The notes: a model not told the origin generated them from the sequence alone. Positions 22,963 through 31,897 are shown, counted from the first letter of the stretch. The stretch: 35,261 nt of DNA from Bacteroidota bacterium (GCA_947451115.1 CANFXV010000026.1:1-35261), one strand, 5' to 3'. Numbers and translations: made by a program.

Positions 22963-23760
22963 TTAATCTTCTTCTACCACTCCTTTGCCAAATCTTTTAA
23001 TCACCCCGCGTCCACTTTCTCTAATAAAAGTGACAATTTCATCACGCTCATCGGTGGCTGGTATTTCTTCTTCAATAAATTCTAGGGCTTGTGTGGTGTT
23101 CATTCCCTTGCTAAAAATATATCTATAGATGTCCAAAATGTGATTGATTTTTTCAAGATCAAATCCTCTTCTTTTTAATCCAACGCTATTCACACCACCA
23201 TAACTTAATGGATTGCGTACTGCTTTAATATAAGGAGGCACATCTTTACTCACTAAACTACCTCCAGCAATATAGGCGTGTTGACCAATGTTAACAAATT
23301 GGTGCACCGCACTCACACCAGCGATCCATGCATAATCTCCTAAAGTCACATGTCCTGCTATTTGTACACTATTGCTTAAAATACAATGGTTGCCAATGAT
23401 ACAGTCATGGGCAATATGACTATAGGCCATGATTAAACAGTTATTCCCAACTTTAGTAATCCATCTGTCTGAAGTACCTCGGTTGATGGTTACAAATTCT
23501 CTAATGGTGGTTTCATCCCCAATTTCAACGGTTGTTTTTTCGCCATTGAATTTTAAATCCTGTGGATCAGCACCAATGACTGCACCTGGAAATATGCGAC
23601 AGTTTTTTCCAATTTTGGTACCATTCATAATGGTTACACTACTGCCAATCCATGTACCTTCACCAATGGTTACTTCCCCATGAATCACGGTGAATGGATC
23701 AATTTTTACATTGGGCGCAATCTTTGCATTGGGATCGATATAAGTAAAAGGATGGGTCAT
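22963..23760 (-). CDS. lpxA: UDP-N-acetylglucosamine O-acyltransferase LpxA
   Basis: This 265-aa trimeric enzyme adds a 3-hydroxyacyl chain from acyl-ACP to UDP-GlcNAc, the first step of lipid A synthesis. The left-handed beta-helix hexapeptide repeats cover about residues 8-190 (for example IDPFTVIHGEVTIGEGTWIG). The catalytic His lies in YSHIAHDCIIG near residue 120, and NRGTSDRWITKVG near 94 is a family hallmark. A C-terminal helical domain follows (RRGFDLEKINHILDIYRYIF). It starts 24 bases after lpxC-fabZ and is 2 bases from the ABC gene, in one operon. Confidence 0.96.
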   Translation of the reverse strand: MTHPFTYIDPNAKIAPNVKIDPFTVIHGEVTIGEGTWIGSSVTIMNGTKIGKNCRIFPGAVIGADPQDLKFNGEKTTVEIGDETTIREFVTINRGTSDRWITKVGNNCLIMAYSHIAHDCIIGNHCILSNSVQIAGHVTLGDYAWIAGVSAVHQFVNIGQHAYIAGGSLVSKDVPPYIKAVRNPLSYGGVNSVGLKRRGFDLEKINHILDIYRYIFSKGMNTTQALEFIEEEIPATDERDEIVTFIRESGRGVIKRFGKGVVEED

Positions 23761-23784
23761 AATTTTTTCTTTTTGTTCAATTTT

Positions 23785-25194
23785 TTATTCTGCTCTTTTC
23801 ACCACTTGGGCTACTAAGTCGGCTTCGGTGGTTACTTTGCCGTTGACATAAACAGTTCCGCGCATTTCACATATACCTCTTCTAATAGGAGCAGTCAATT
23901 CCATTTTTAATAACATGGTATCGCCGGGCCTTACCATTTGTTTGAATTTACAATTGTCAATTTTTAAAAAGTAGGTATCATATTCTCCTTTTGGCATGGC
24001 ATTAATACATAAAATACCACCAGTTTGTGCCAAGGCTTCAATTTGCAATACGCCAGGCATCACAGGATTGCCAGGAAAATGTCCTGGGAAAAACCATTCA
24101 TTGAAAGTGACATTTTTCACCCCTACAATTACGGTATCTGTTAATTCAATTATTTTATCTACAAACAAAAATGGATGACGATGCGGCAATGTTTTTTCAA
24201 TCTGTTCTAAATTAAACACAGGTGGTAAGCTGGCATTATACACTGGCACATCTTTTACGTGTTTATTTTTTTTAATGTACTGCTTGATTTTTTTGGCAAA
24301 CTCTACATTGCTGCTATGCCCTGGTCGGTTGGCAATGATACGGGCTTTGATCGGGTAACCAATTAAAGCTAAATCACCCACCACATCTAATAGTTTATGT
24401 CTTGCAGGTTCATTGGGAAATCTTAATTCAAGATTGTTTAAATAACCTTCGCTTTTTACTTCTATTTTTTCACGCTTAAATACCTTCGCTAATCTTGCCA
24501 TTTCTTCATTAGAAACCGGCTTATCAACTACTACAATGGCGTTATTGATATCTCCACCTTTGATTAAATCATTTTTAAGCAAAGCCTCTAATTCATGTAA
24601 AAAACAAAATGTTCTACAAGGGGCAATTTCTGATTTAAAATCTTTAATGGTTTTTAAGGCTGCATGTTGCGTGCCTAAAACAGGACTATTAAAATCGATC
24701 AAAGTGGTAATTTGATAATCGAGTGCTGGCATGGCTACCATCTCCACTCTTTTTTCATCGTCGTAGTGAAAAATATTTTCATCAATGCTGTACCAAGCTT
24801 TCGCTGCATCTTGTTCCAAAACACCAGCTGCTTCAATTTTTTCTATAAAAGGAGAAGAGCTGCCATCAATGATTGGAATTTCAGGACCATTTACTTGAAT
24901 CAATACATTGTCTACACCTAAGCCTACCAAGGCAGCTAAAATATGTTCCACGGTACTTATTTTGGCATCGCCTACCTGGAGGGTGGTTCCACGGCTAGTA
25001 TCGGTGACCAAATCGCAATCGGCTTTAATAATAGGTTGGTTGGGTAAATCTACCCTTTGAAACTGGTAACCAAAACCTGGGTTAGCAGGGTTTAAGGTCA
25101 TGTCCACTAATACGCCGGTATGTAAACCTGTACCACTAATGCTGATACTTTTACTAATGGTATGTTGCTTATCCGGATTAAAATTTTGGTCCAT
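23785..25194 (-). CDS. lpxC: Bifunctional LpxC deacetylase / FabZ 3-hydroxyacyl-ACP dehydratase
   Basis: This 469-aa fusion joins two enzymes. The first part (about residues 1-310) is the zinc deacetylase committing UDP-3-O-acyl-GlcNAc to lipid A; its zinc ligands are the His of TVEHILAALVG (near 84) and the His and Asp of ARHKLLDVVGDLALIG (near 266), and the GHSSNVEF segment carries the catalytic His. The second part (about 325-469) is FabZ, with LPHRHPFLFVDKI and the catalytic His and Glu in GHFPGNPVMPGVLQIEA. FabZ dehydrates 3-hydroxyacyl-ACP and competes with LpxA for that substrate. The fusion is typical of Bacteroidota. An internal promoter element sits at 25242-25249. Confidence 0.97.
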   Translation of the reverse strand: MDQNFNPDKQHTISKSISISGTGLHTGVLVDMTLNPANPGFGYQFQRVDLPNQPIIKADCDLVTDTSRGTTLQVGDAKISTVEHILAALVGLGVDNVLIQVNGPEIPIIDGSSSPFIEKIEAAGVLEQDAAKAWYSIDENIFHYDDEKRVEMVAMPALDYQITTLIDFNSPVLGTQHAALKTIKDFKSEIAPCRTFCFLHELEALLKNDLIKGGDINNAIVVVDKPVSNEEMARLAKVFKREKIEVKSEGYLNNLELRFPNEPARHKLLDVVGDLALIGYPIKARIIANRPGHSSNVEFAKKIKQYIKKNKHVKDVPVYNASLPPVFNLEQIEKTLPHRHPFLFVDKIIELTDTVIVGVKNVTFNEWFFPGHFPGNPVMPGVLQIEALAQTGGILCINAMPKGEYDTYFLKIDNCKFKQMVRPGDTMLLKMELTAPIRRGICEMRGTVYVNGKVTTEADLVAQVVKRAE

Positions 25195-25241
25195 GCTTTT
25201 CTTGGTTTAGCGCATCACTTGCTTAAAGCGATGATTATCAG

Positions 25242-25249
25242 CAAAATTA
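25242..25249 (-). promoter_or_regulatory. -7 promoter element for lpxC-fabZ, at the end of lpxD
   Basis: The minus strand reads TAATTTTG, an exact TAnnTTTG match, overlapping the lpxD stop region and 47 bases before the lpxC-fabZ ATG at 25194. It suggests lpxC-fabZ, lpxA and the ABC gene can be expressed separately from lpxD. Confidence 0.45.
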
Positions 25250-26302
25250 GGCTGATTTGCCCTTTTCGGACAGTTGTTTGACTAATATTTCCAATTCTTT
25301 AAGCCTTTTTTCAAGGTTTGGAAGGTTTTTTAGGTGTATTTGGGCTCTGAGTGCTGTAGAATGCTCTGCGGCAGGGAAGCCGGTCACCGTGGAATTGGCT
25401 TTATCGATGGTTTTGGTAATGCCACTTCTAGCGGCCACTTTAACGCCATCGGCAATATTTAGATGTCCAGCTGCACCAGATTGGCCTCCCATCATGATCC
25501 CTTTTCCTAGTTTTGTACTGCCACTTAGGCCCACTTGAGCAGCAATGACCGTGTCTTGTCCAATTTCTACATTGTGGGCTATCTGCACTAAGTTATCTAG
25601 TTTAACGCCTTTCTTAATGATGGTTGAACCAATGGTGGCTCTATCAATAGTGGTATTGGCGCCAATTTCTACATTGTCTTCAATAATTACATTACCTAGT
25701 TGTGGTACTTTTTGATAGCTGCCATCTGCATTGGGTGCAAATCCAAATCCATCACTTCCAATAATCGTACCTGCATGAATGATAATATTGTTGCCTAAAA
25801 CGCAATCTGCATAAATGACTACGCCTGGATGCAAGACCACCTTGTTTCCAATTACAACATTTTCACCAATCACTACATTAGAAAATATTTTTACTTCCTC
25901 CCCAACTTTTACATTTTCACCTATATAGGCAAAGGCAGCTACAAAATGATCTTTCCCCAGTGTGGCGGTTGGCGCAATGAATGAGGGGCTTTGTATGCCT
26001 GTTAAACTTTTTGATTTAAGCGCTTGGTATTGGGTCAATAAAGTGGCAAAGGCAGCATACGCATCAGGTACCCTGATTAAGGTAGCTGAAATATTTTGTT
26101 TTAATACTAAGCTTTCATTGATGATGATAATGGAAGCCTTAGTTTGATATAAGAAATCCTCGTATTTAGGATTGGCTAAAAATGAAATTTCCCCTACGAC
26201 TGCCGATTCTATCTTACCAAATTGATGCACCGTAACAGCTGCGTCACCTTCTACTTTTCCTTGAACCATTAAAGCAATCTGTTGGGCACTGAATGAAAGC
26301 AT
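25247..26302 (-). CDS. lpxD: UDP-3-O-(3-hydroxyacyl)glucosamine N-acyltransferase LpxD
   Basis: This 351-aa enzyme adds the second 3-hydroxyacyl chain, to the amino group freed by LpxC. The N-terminal uridine-binding domain covers about residues 1-100 ([20 protein letters not shown] is a family hallmark). Beta-helix hexapeptide repeats follow (about 105-310), with the catalytic His in [10 protein letters not shown] near 245 and [10 protein letters not shown] near 186. A short C-terminal helix ([18 protein letters not shown]) ends the protein. It begins 24 bases after the HD gene, so both probably come from the promoter at 27573-27580. Confidence 0.96.
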   Translation of the reverse strand: MLSFSAQQIALMVQGKVEGDAAVTVHQFGKIESAVVGEISFLANPKYEDFLYQTKASIIIINESLVLKQNISATLIRVPDAYAAFATLLTQYQALKSKSLTGIQSPSFIAPTATLGKDHFVAAFAYIGENVKVGEEVKIFSNVVIGENVVIGNKVVLHPGVVIYADCVLGNNIIIHAGTIIGSDGFGFAPNADGSYQKVPQLGNVIIEDNVEIGANTTIDRATIGSTIIKKGVKLDNLVQIAHNVEIGQDTVIAAQVGLSGSTKLGKGIMMGGQSGAAGHLNIADGVKVAARSGITKTIDKANSTVTGFPAAEHSTALRAQIHLKNLPNLEKRLKELEILVKQLSEKGKSA

Positions 26303-26326
26303 GCGTATTTTTTTTGAATTGGGGGG

Positions 26327-27556
26327 TTATTCTTTAAGTAAGCAAATGTAAAATTTTTTAACCGGTGCAGAAAGACTTTCAATGATTAATGCATTTTGAA
26401 TCTGCGAAATAGAGGTAATTTCTCCCGATTTTAGCAAAATTTTAATGGTTTCATTGTCGTTTTTGTACAAGGTATTGCTGGCTGTGCCTTTGAAGCACAA
26501 GAAGCCAAGGTCTTTTTCCTCCAAAGGAAATTTAGATTTCACCAATTGGTAAGCTTGATCCCATTGAGCACTAGTAATGGGGTCTGAGTACATGATGCAT
26601 TTAAATCCTTGTCTATTGAGTAGTCTTGTACATAATAAGGACAAAACAGGGTCGCTATGGTGTTGCCATTGTTTGATGGCATACATGATATCGGTATCAT
26701 CCAATTGACTAAAATTAGTTAAATCAATTTTATTTAAATCCCATTGGGTATTGCTTAAAAAATAATCTAGTACACCGCCTGTTTTTACTTGTTCATTTTT
26801 TTGATCAAACAATAATTGAGCGCGTTCAATTATTTTGACCAACATTTTTTCTGCAGCCAAAACACTTTTGTGCTGATAGACTTGCCAGTACATCAGTCTT
26901 CTTGACATTAAAAATTTCTCTACGCTATTGATGCCTTTTTCTTCCACCACTAATTCATGCTCATGGACGGTTAGCATTTTTAAAATTCGCTCATAACCTA
27001 CCACGCCTTCGCTCACGCCTGTAAAAAAACTATCTCTAGACAAGTAATCTAATCTATCCACATCGAGCTGTCCGCTGATGAGCTGGTGCAAGAATTTTTT
27101 CGGGTATTGGTTGGTAAAAATTTGAATGGCTAAACTTAAATGTCCTTTTAAAGCTTCATTGGAAGCAGTGTTTAAATGATGCATGATGAGTAAGGACAAA
27201 TCCTCATGACTGACACCTTTTAGCAAAACGTTTTCTAAAGCATGTGAAAAAGGGCCGTGGCCAATATCATGTAATAAAATAGCCAGCTTTGCTGCCTGGG
27301 CTTCTTCCTTGGTAATTTCAATGCCTTTGTCGGTGAGTTCATTGATGGCAATACACATTAAGTGGTAAGCGCCTAATGAATGATGAAGCCTTGTATGCAC
27401 CGCTCCAGGATAAACCAATTGGGCAAGCGCCATTTGTTGAATTCTTCTGAGGCGTTGATAAAATGGATGGTTGATCAATTCAAAAATAATTGGATCGTTG
27501 ATGGTGATGAAGCCATGCACTGGGTCGTTGATAATTTTTCTGTAGGTAAAAGCCAT
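26327..27556 (-). CDS. HD-domain phosphohydrolase (dGTPase/SAMHD1-like)
   Basis: This 409-aa protein opens with the family sequence KIINDPVHGFI (residues 7-17). The HD metal site is formed by His59 in RLHHSLGAYH, the His96-Asp97 dyad in LLHDIGHGPFSHALE, and an Asp in GQLDVDRLDYLSRD near 185. Members are (deoxy)nucleoside triphosphate phosphohydrolases or of unknown substrate; nothing here fixes it. The gene leads the lpxD, lpxC-fabZ, lpxA run, a common order in Bacteroidota, but no functional link to lipid A is known to me. Its promoter has an exact -7 match 16 bases before the ATG. Confidence 0.92.
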   Translation of the reverse strand: MAFTYRKIINDPVHGFITINDPIIFELINHPFYQRLRRIQQMALAQLVYPGAVHTRLHHSLGAYHLMCIAINELTDKGIEITKEEAQAAKLAILLHDIGHGPFSHALENVLLKGVSHEDLSLLIMHHLNTASNEALKGHLSLAIQIFTNQYPKKFLHQLISGQLDVDRLDYLSRDSFFTGVSEGVVGYERILKMLTVHEHELVVEEKGINSVEKFLMSRRLMYWQVYQHKSVLAAEKMLVKIIERAQLLFDQKNEQVKTGGVLDYFLSNTQWDLNKIDLTNFSQLDDTDIMYAIKQWQHHSDPVLSLLCTRLLNRQGFKCIMYSDPITSAQWDQAYQLVKSKFPLEEKDLGFLCFKGTASNTLYKNDNETIKILLKSGEITSISQIQNALIIESLSAPVKKFYICLLKE

Positions 27557-27572
27557 AATTTACTTGTGTTCA

Positions 27573-27580
27573 CAAAGGTA
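27573..27580 (-). promoter_or_regulatory. -7 promoter element for the HD-lpxD operon
   Basis: The minus strand reads TACCTTTG, an exact TAnnTTTG match ending 16 bases before the HD gene's ATG at 27556. It heads the HD-lpxD-lpxC/fabZ-lpxA-ABC run. Confidence 0.55.
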
Positions 27581-27633
27581 CGAAATGTGAATAACTCTGC
27601 GCTTATATTTAAAAAAGCAGTTCAACTAAAAAC

Positions 27634-27641
27634 TATATTTG
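27634..27641 (+). promoter_or_regulatory. -7 promoter element for the 90-aa protein gene
   Basis: TATATTTG is an exact TAnnTTTG match, 27 bases before ATG 27669 and 36 before ATG 27678. It diverges from the HD-gene element 53 bp away. Confidence 0.5.
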
Positions 27642-27677
27642 TAGGGTTACTTACCACACTAAAAATCAATGCTTACT

Positions 27678-27950
27678 ATGAAATTGACGCAATCTACCTT
27701 AGACAAATTGGAAGATATTTTAGGGGAATCTGATTTTGTCGTTCGCTATGAAAGAGGCAATTTCCAAAGTGGATGGTGCTTGCTTGAAGCCAAGAGAATT
27801 GTGGTGCTCAATAAGTTTTTGAACTTAGAAGCCAGAATTAATACTTTATTAGAATTGATCCCCATTTTAGATATTCAATTTGATAAACTTACCCACGATT
27901 CTCAAAAACTGTATACCGAGGTAAAACGACTTTCTTTAACAGAAGCATAG
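27678..27950 (+). CDS. Small conserved-looking protein of unknown function (90 aa)
   Basis: This soluble 90-aa protein has an N-terminal amphipathic helix (LTQSTLDKLEDILGE), a short alpha/beta core with VVRYERGNFQSGWCLLEAKRI and VVLNKFLNLEARI, and a helical C-terminal half. There is no signal peptide, membrane helix or catalytic motif I recognise. The central R-Y-E-x-G-x-F-x-S-G-x-C-L-L block recalls short Bacteroidota proteins often found near PhnP-like hydrolases, but I cannot name a family. ATG 27678 gives MKLTQS; ATG 27669 adds three residues and is also possible. It precedes the PhnP-like gene by 37 bases and probably shares its transcript. Confidence 0.75.
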   Translation: MKLTQSTLDKLEDILGESDFVVRYERGNFQSGWCLLEAKRIVVLNKFLNLEARINTLLELIPILDIQFDKLTHDSQKLYTEVKRLSLTEA

Positions 27951-27987
27951 TTTTATTGGAATAGAGGCCCTTTAAATTTTTAATACT

Positions 27988-28752
27988 TTGTTTGACATTA
28001 CCATTTTAGGTTCCGGTACCAGCACAGGGGTTCCCTTGATTGGCTGTGATTGTGAAGTTTGTACTTCCCAAGAACCTAAAAATAAAAGACTCAGAACCAG
28101 CATAAAAATTAAAAGCAAAACCACTACGGTGGTGATTGATACGACGCCTGATTTTAGGTATCAGATGTTGCGTACCCAGACCACGCAGATAGATGCTATT
28201 GTTTTTACCCATCCACATCGGGATCATTATGCAGGCTTGGACGATATTCGACCTTTTAATTTTTTCTCCAAAAAATCAATGCCTATTTATGCCAATGAAA
28301 TTACGCAAGTAGCCATTCAACGAGATTTTTATTATGCATTCGAAAAGGATAAAGATGCAGGCTTGCCAGAAATGATTTTACATACCATTGATAAGGAGGC
28401 TTTCACGATTGGAGACATTCCTTTTTTACCCATTCAAGTAATGCATAGAGAAATGCCTGTACTGGGTTTTAGAATGGGTGATTTTACGTATATCACTGAT
28501 GCAAATTTTATTTCCGCTTCAGAAATAGAAAAAATAAAAGGGTCTAAACTGCTAATTTTAAATGCGCTTCGGAAAGAAACGCATCCCACGCATTTTAATT
28601 TAGCGCAAGCCTTGGCCTTGATTGTTACTTTAAATATTCCCACTGTTTACCTTATTCATTTTAGTCATCAAATAGGGCTGCACGATCAAGTGGAAGCCAG
28701 TTTGCCTCCTGGCATTCATTTGGCTTATGATGGGTTAGAAATTTCTATTTGA
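27988..28752 (+). CDS. PhnP-like MBL-fold metallo-hydrolase, TTG start
   Basis: This 254-aa protein is an MBL-fold phosphodiesterase-type enzyme. The family N-terminus FDITILGSGTSTGVPLIGC is followed by a cysteine cluster (Cys20, Cys22, Cys25) as in PhnP. The di-metal motif is THPHRDHYAG (His75, His77, Asp79, His80), with an Asp in YITDANF and a His in IHFSHQ. PhnP hydrolyses cyclic phosphate diesters; the substrate here is unknown and no phosphonate genes are present. No ATG lies near the start: the TTG at 27988 is the codon directly before the conserved N-terminus, and the first in-frame ATG would remove much of the domain. Confidence 0.88.
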   Translation: MFDITILGSGTSTGVPLIGCDCEVCTSQEPKNKRLRTSIKIKSKTTTVVIDTTPDFRYQMLRTQTTQIDAIVFTHPHRDHYAGLDDIRPFNFFSKKSMPIYANEITQVAIQRDFYYAFEKDKDAGLPEMILHTIDKEAFTIGDIPFLPIQVMHREMPVLGFRMGDFTYITDANFISASEIEKIKGSKLLILNALRKETHPTHFNLAQALALIVTLNIPTVYLIHFSHQIGLHDQVEASLPPGIHLAYDGLEISI

Positions 28753-28827
28753 TTATAGGTGCCCTCCTCAAGTATTTATACTCGAATTTCTGATCCAATA
28801 ATTATTTATCTAGCATGAAAATGCATC

Positions 28828-29643
28828 ATGCAAGACCATTGGAAAGCTTATTTTATTTTTTCAGTAAAAGAACAAAGAGGCATCATTGTGCTTGGCCTAA
28901 TCTTATTAATAAGTATCGTCATTGGACTAATCGTTCCAAAGTCACCAGCTTCATTAAAAGCAGCTAAGGGGCAAAAAAAGGGAGGGCTCTTATTTAATTT
29001 TGATCCCAATACCATAGATAGTACAAAGGCAGCTTTACTTGGTATTCCAACGCATCAAATAAGTACTTTACTGCATTATAGAAACAAGGGCGGAAGGTTT
29101 TACCAAAAGGAGGACCTTGCCCGGCTTTATGGATTAAAGAAAGATTTATTGGAAAAATTAATGCCATTTGTGGTTATTGAAAATAAGCAACAAAAAATAA
29201 ATTCGAATGCTAGGTATGAAAAAAGGGCAGGCGACCAAGTCCTTTGGACTATCGACATCAATGACGCCAGTGAAATGGATTGGAGGCAAAAAACCAATTT
29301 GACTGAAAAAACCATTCGGGGCATTCTGCAGTATAAAAAATACCTTGGAGGCTTTGGGTCTATTTATCAATTAAGCAAAGTATATGGCTTAACAGATAGT
29401 TGCTTTCAAGATTTGCGACCTCATTTAACCCTCAGTCCAACTAAAGTCAAGAAGTGGAGGGCCAATACCATGCGTTTTGACCAGTGGCAGTCCTTGGGTC
29501 TATTTCAAGACAAAGAAATTCAACAAATTTGGCGTTTAAAAAAGGCCAAGGGCGGAAAAATAGGGTGGAGGGATTTAGTGATTGAGCTGGATTTGACCGA
29601 GGCGCAGGCCAGGGAGTTAAGGCAGAAGATTGATATAGACTAA
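28828..29643 (+). CDS. Membrane-anchored protein with three helix-hairpin-helix (ComEA-like) units
   Basis: This 271-aa protein starts with a short cytoplasmic segment (KAYFIFSVKEQRG) and one membrane helix (about residues 18-36). The rest has three ComEA-like helix-hairpin-helix units. Unit 1 is near residues 56-97 (FNFDPNTIDSTKAALLGIP and DLARLYGLKK), unit 2 near 139-190 (TIDINDASEMDW and GFGSIYQLSKVYGL), and unit 3 near 218-270 is more divergent. Such units bind DNA in ComEA during natural uptake, but many Bacteroidota have similar proteins with no shown role. No competence gene is nearby. It lies 75 bases after the PhnP-like gene. Confidence 0.8.
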   Translation: MQDHWKAYFIFSVKEQRGIIVLGLILLISIVIGLIVPKSPASLKAAKGQKKGGLLFNFDPNTIDSTKAALLGIPTHQISTLLHYRNKGGRFYQKEDLARLYGLKKDLLEKLMPFVVIENKQQKINSNARYEKRAGDQVLWTIDINDASEMDWRQKTNLTEKTIRGILQYKKYLGGFGSIYQLSKVYGLTDSCFQDLRPHLTLSPTKVKKWRANTMRFDQWQSLGLFQDKEIQQIWRLKKAKGGKIGWRDLVIELDLTEAQARELRQKIDID

Positions 29644-29767
29644 GGCCTAAGAGACTTTATTAACAATCGGTAGTTTTTCAAAAAGAAATCACCCCAATTT
29701 TTTTGGATATGAAAAAAAATTATTAGTATTGGTAAAGGATTTCGGTCCTCAATAACGATTGCTTGCT

Positions 29768-29803
29768 AAAATGCCATTCAGAATAAAATTTGAATGGCAT
29801 TTT
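29768..29803. terminator. Bidirectional terminator-like hairpin
   Basis: AAAATGCCATTCA (29768-29780) pairs perfectly with TGAATGGCATTTT (29791-29803) over 13 bp, with a 10-base loop. It lies between the HhH gene (+) and the 49-aa gene (-), with four T on either strand, so it can end both convergent transcripts. The rest of the gap 29644-29824 shows no gene. Confidence 0.65.
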
Positions 29804-29824
29804 GCATTGTAGGAAAAAGCGAAT

Positions 29825-29974
29825 TTATTTACCCGCTTTAAAAATTTGATTGACAGCACCTCCCAACATTGGGAACTTTTCTTTTACAAAAGCAGCAATG
29901 GTTTCAATAGACTGCTTTGCTTGTTCTGGTGTTACGTTGGCTTCTTTCACTAAACGATCGATAAGTTCTTGCAT
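29825..29974 (-). CDS. 49-aa small protein downstream of clpX, unknown function
   Basis: A 49-codon frame runs from ATG 29974 to TAA 29825. The product is an amphipathic helical protein: MQELIDRLVKEANVTPEQAK, then a second helix IETIAAFVKEKFPMLGGAVN and a basic end KAGK. The N-V-T-P-E-Q-A turn between two helices and the K-F-P-M-L-G-G segment look like a real folded domain, not noise, and recall short Bacteroidota proteins of similar pattern. There is no signal peptide or Cys. It starts 31 bases after the clpX stop and is followed 22 bases on by a 13-bp hairpin, so it looks like the last gene of the tig-clpPPX transcript. Function is unknown. Confidence 0.7.
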   Translation of the reverse strand: MQELIDRLVKEANVTPEQAKQSIETIAAFVKEKFPMLGGAVNQIFKAGK

Positions 29975-30005
29975 TGGGTTTGATTTTAAAGAGTTATTTA
30001 AAAAA

Positions 30006-31241
30006 TTAGGCGGCTTTTAGTTTGCTTAATTTGCTTTTATTGAACATAGCTTTGGCATAATCAAGACTTACAATAAATTCAGTGGCATTGGTGCCAGGCA
30101 TTTCGAACATGGCTTGGGTAAACAAGGATTCGCAAATGCTTCTTAATCCTCTGGCCCCTAATTTGTATTCCATGGCTTTCTCCACAATGAATTCAAATAC
30201 TTCTGGCTCAATGGTCAATTTAATTTTTTCAATGGCAAACAATTGAGTGTATTGTTTAATCAGTGCATTTTTTGGCTCGGTTAAAATGCTTCTTAAAGTG
30301 GCTGCGTCCAATGGCTCTAAATGGGTAATGATGGGCAAACGTCCTAAAAGTTCTGGAATCAAACCAAAGCTTTTAATGTCTTGCGCATTTACAAAACGCA
30401 ATAAATTTTTGCGTTGCAATTCTTGTTCTTCCTTATTCACGCTAAAACCGATCGCATTTGTATTGATACGACGCGCAATTATTTTATCGATGCCATCAAA
30501 AGCACCGCCACAAATAAATAATATATTTTTTGTATCAACTTTAATCATTTTTTGATCAGGATGCTTACGACCACCTTGAGGGGGTACGAGTACATCTGTG
30601 CCTTCAAGCATTTTGAGCAAGCTTTGTTGAACGCCTTCGCCACTCACATCACGGGTAATGGAAGCATTGTCGCTTTTGCGGGCAATCTTATCTATTTCAT
30701 CTATGTACACGATACCTCTTTGGGCTGCTTCTACATCATAGTCGCAGTTTTGCAATAAGCGTGTGAGCATGCTTTCCACATCTTCTCCTACATAGCCAGC
30801 TTCTGTAAATACGGTAGCATCTACAATAGCAAAAGGCACATTTAAAAGCTTAGCAATAGTTTTGGCGAGTAAGGTTTTACCTGTTCCTGTTTCGCCAATC
30901 ATAATCACATTGCTTTTTTCAATCTCCACTTCGTTTTTGGCGGTCAGCGGTAAATTGATTCTTTTAAAATGATTGTACACCGCCACGCACAATATTTTTT
31001 TAGCTTCATCTTGTCCAATAATGTATTGGTCCATGAAGGCTTTAATGGCCATTGGCTTTTGGATTTTTAAAGTACCCGCTTTACCCTCTGCTTTTTTCTG
31101 ATGAAATTCTTTTTGAATAATTTCATGTGCATGTTCAATACAATTTTCACAAATATGCCCGTCGGTACCAGCGATAAGTATTTTCACCTCATCACGGTTG
31201 CGACCGCAAAATGAACAATGTACTGTTTCTGTTTTAGCCAT
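30006..31241 (-). CDS. clpX: ATP-dependent Clp protease ATP-binding subunit ClpX
   Basis: This 411-aa AAA+ unfoldase feeds substrates to ClpP. The N-terminal zinc-binding domain has Cys9, Cys12, Cys31 and Cys34. Walker [14 protein letters not shown] is near residue 117, Walker [13 protein letters not shown] near 178, and the segment [14 protein letters not shown] near 245 is typical of ClpX. The sensor region PELLGRLP is near 300 and the GARGLRSI motif near 370. Length is normal. It starts 10 bases after clpP2 in the order tig, clpP1, clpP2, clpX, with a 49-aa gene behind it. Confidence 0.97.
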   Translation of the reverse strand: MAKTETVHCSFCGRNRDEVKILIAGTDGHICENCIEHAHEIIQKEFHQKKAEGKAGTLKIQKPMAIKAFMDQYIIGQDEAKKILCVAVYNHFKRINLPLTAKNEVEIEKSNVIMIGETGTGKTLLAKTIAKLLNVPFAIVDATVFTEAGYVGEDVESMLTRLLQNCDYDVEAAQRGIVYIDEIDKIARKSDNASITRDVSGEGVQQSLLKMLEGTDVLVPPQGGRKHPDQKMIKVDTKNILFICGGAFDGIDKIIARRINTNAIGFSVNKEEQELQRKNLLRFVNAQDIKSFGLIPELLGRLPIITHLEPLDAATLRSILTEPKNALIKQYTQLFAIEKIKLTIEPEVFEFIVEKAMEYKLGARGLRSICESLFTQAMFEMPGTNATEFIVSLDYAKAMFNKSKLSKLKAA

Positions 31242-31251
31242 TTTTTATTTT

Positions 31252-31875
31252 TTAAAGTTGCTTGGCAATTTTATCTACTATGCCATAAGCCACCGCTTCT
31301 TTTGCGTTCATCCAATAGTCTCTATCAAAGTCGTTCATAATTTGAGCTACTGTTTTATCACAATTGTCGGCTAAGATTTTAGCACCCAATTCCTTTGTTT
31401 TACGTATTTGCTCTGCATGAATTTCGATGTCGGTGCTATTGGCTTGAAAATAACCACCAATACTTGGTTGGTGAATCATGACCTCGCCATGAGGGAAAAT
31501 GGTACGTTTGCCTTTTTCTCCTGCACTCAATAATATAGAGCCCATACTAGCTGCAAGACCCATACAGATCGTGTGCACTGGGCTTTTGATTAATTTAATG
31601 GTATCATACATGACCATACCGCTGGTCACCACGCCCCCTGGGCTATTGATGTAAAATTTAATTTCAGTACCTGGTTTGTCCGCTTCCAATAAAATCAATT
31701 TATTGACAATCTCTTTAGCCGATTTATCATCCACGGGCCCCCATAAATAAATGGCTCTTTTTTCAAAAAAAAGATGTTCCATTTTCTTGTTTAAAAAACT
31801 AGGCGCCGCTTCTTCTTTTTTATCTTCTTTGGGCTCTTCTTCTTCCTCCATTAAATAGCTCTTGTTGATGATCAT
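31252..31875 (-). CDS. clpP: ATP-dependent Clp protease proteolytic subunit, second paralogue (ClpP2) with a charged N-terminal tail
   Basis: This 207-aa serine peptidase has a complete triad: Ser110 in GLAASMGS, His135 in MIHQPSIGG, and Asp186 in FDRDYW. It differs from ClpP1 in its N-terminus. Residues 9-22 form a strongly charged stretch (MEEEEEPKEDKKEE) before the ClpP fold begins near residue 33, in place of the usual axial-loop sequence. Two tandem clpP genes before clpX suggest a mixed ClpP1P2 barrel or two barrels sharing ClpX; that is inference. ATG 31875 is used; ATG 31851 (Met9) is a possible alternative start. It lies 22 bases after clpP1 and 10 before clpX. Confidence 0.92.
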   Translation of the reverse strand: MIINKSYLMEEEEEPKEDKKEEAAPSFLNKKMEHLFFEKRAIYLWGPVDDKSAKEIVNKLILLEADKPGTEIKFYINSPGGVVTSGMVMYDTIKLIKSPVHTICMGLAASMGSILLSAGEKGKRTIFPHGEVMIHQPSIGGYFQANSTDIEIHAEQIRKTKELGAKILADNCDKTVAQIMNDFDRDYWMNAKEAVAYGIVDKIAKQL

Positions 31876-31897
31876 AAAATAAGTTTGAACAGTAATT

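Noticed and set aside
23785..25194. LpxC-FabZ fusion as a new architecture
   Set aside because: The fusion is well known in Bacteroidota and supports the taxonomic call only.
28815..28827. ATG at 28815 as the start of the HhH protein
   Set aside because: It is out of frame with the protein; ATG 28828 is the first in-frame start giving the usual membrane-anchor sequence.
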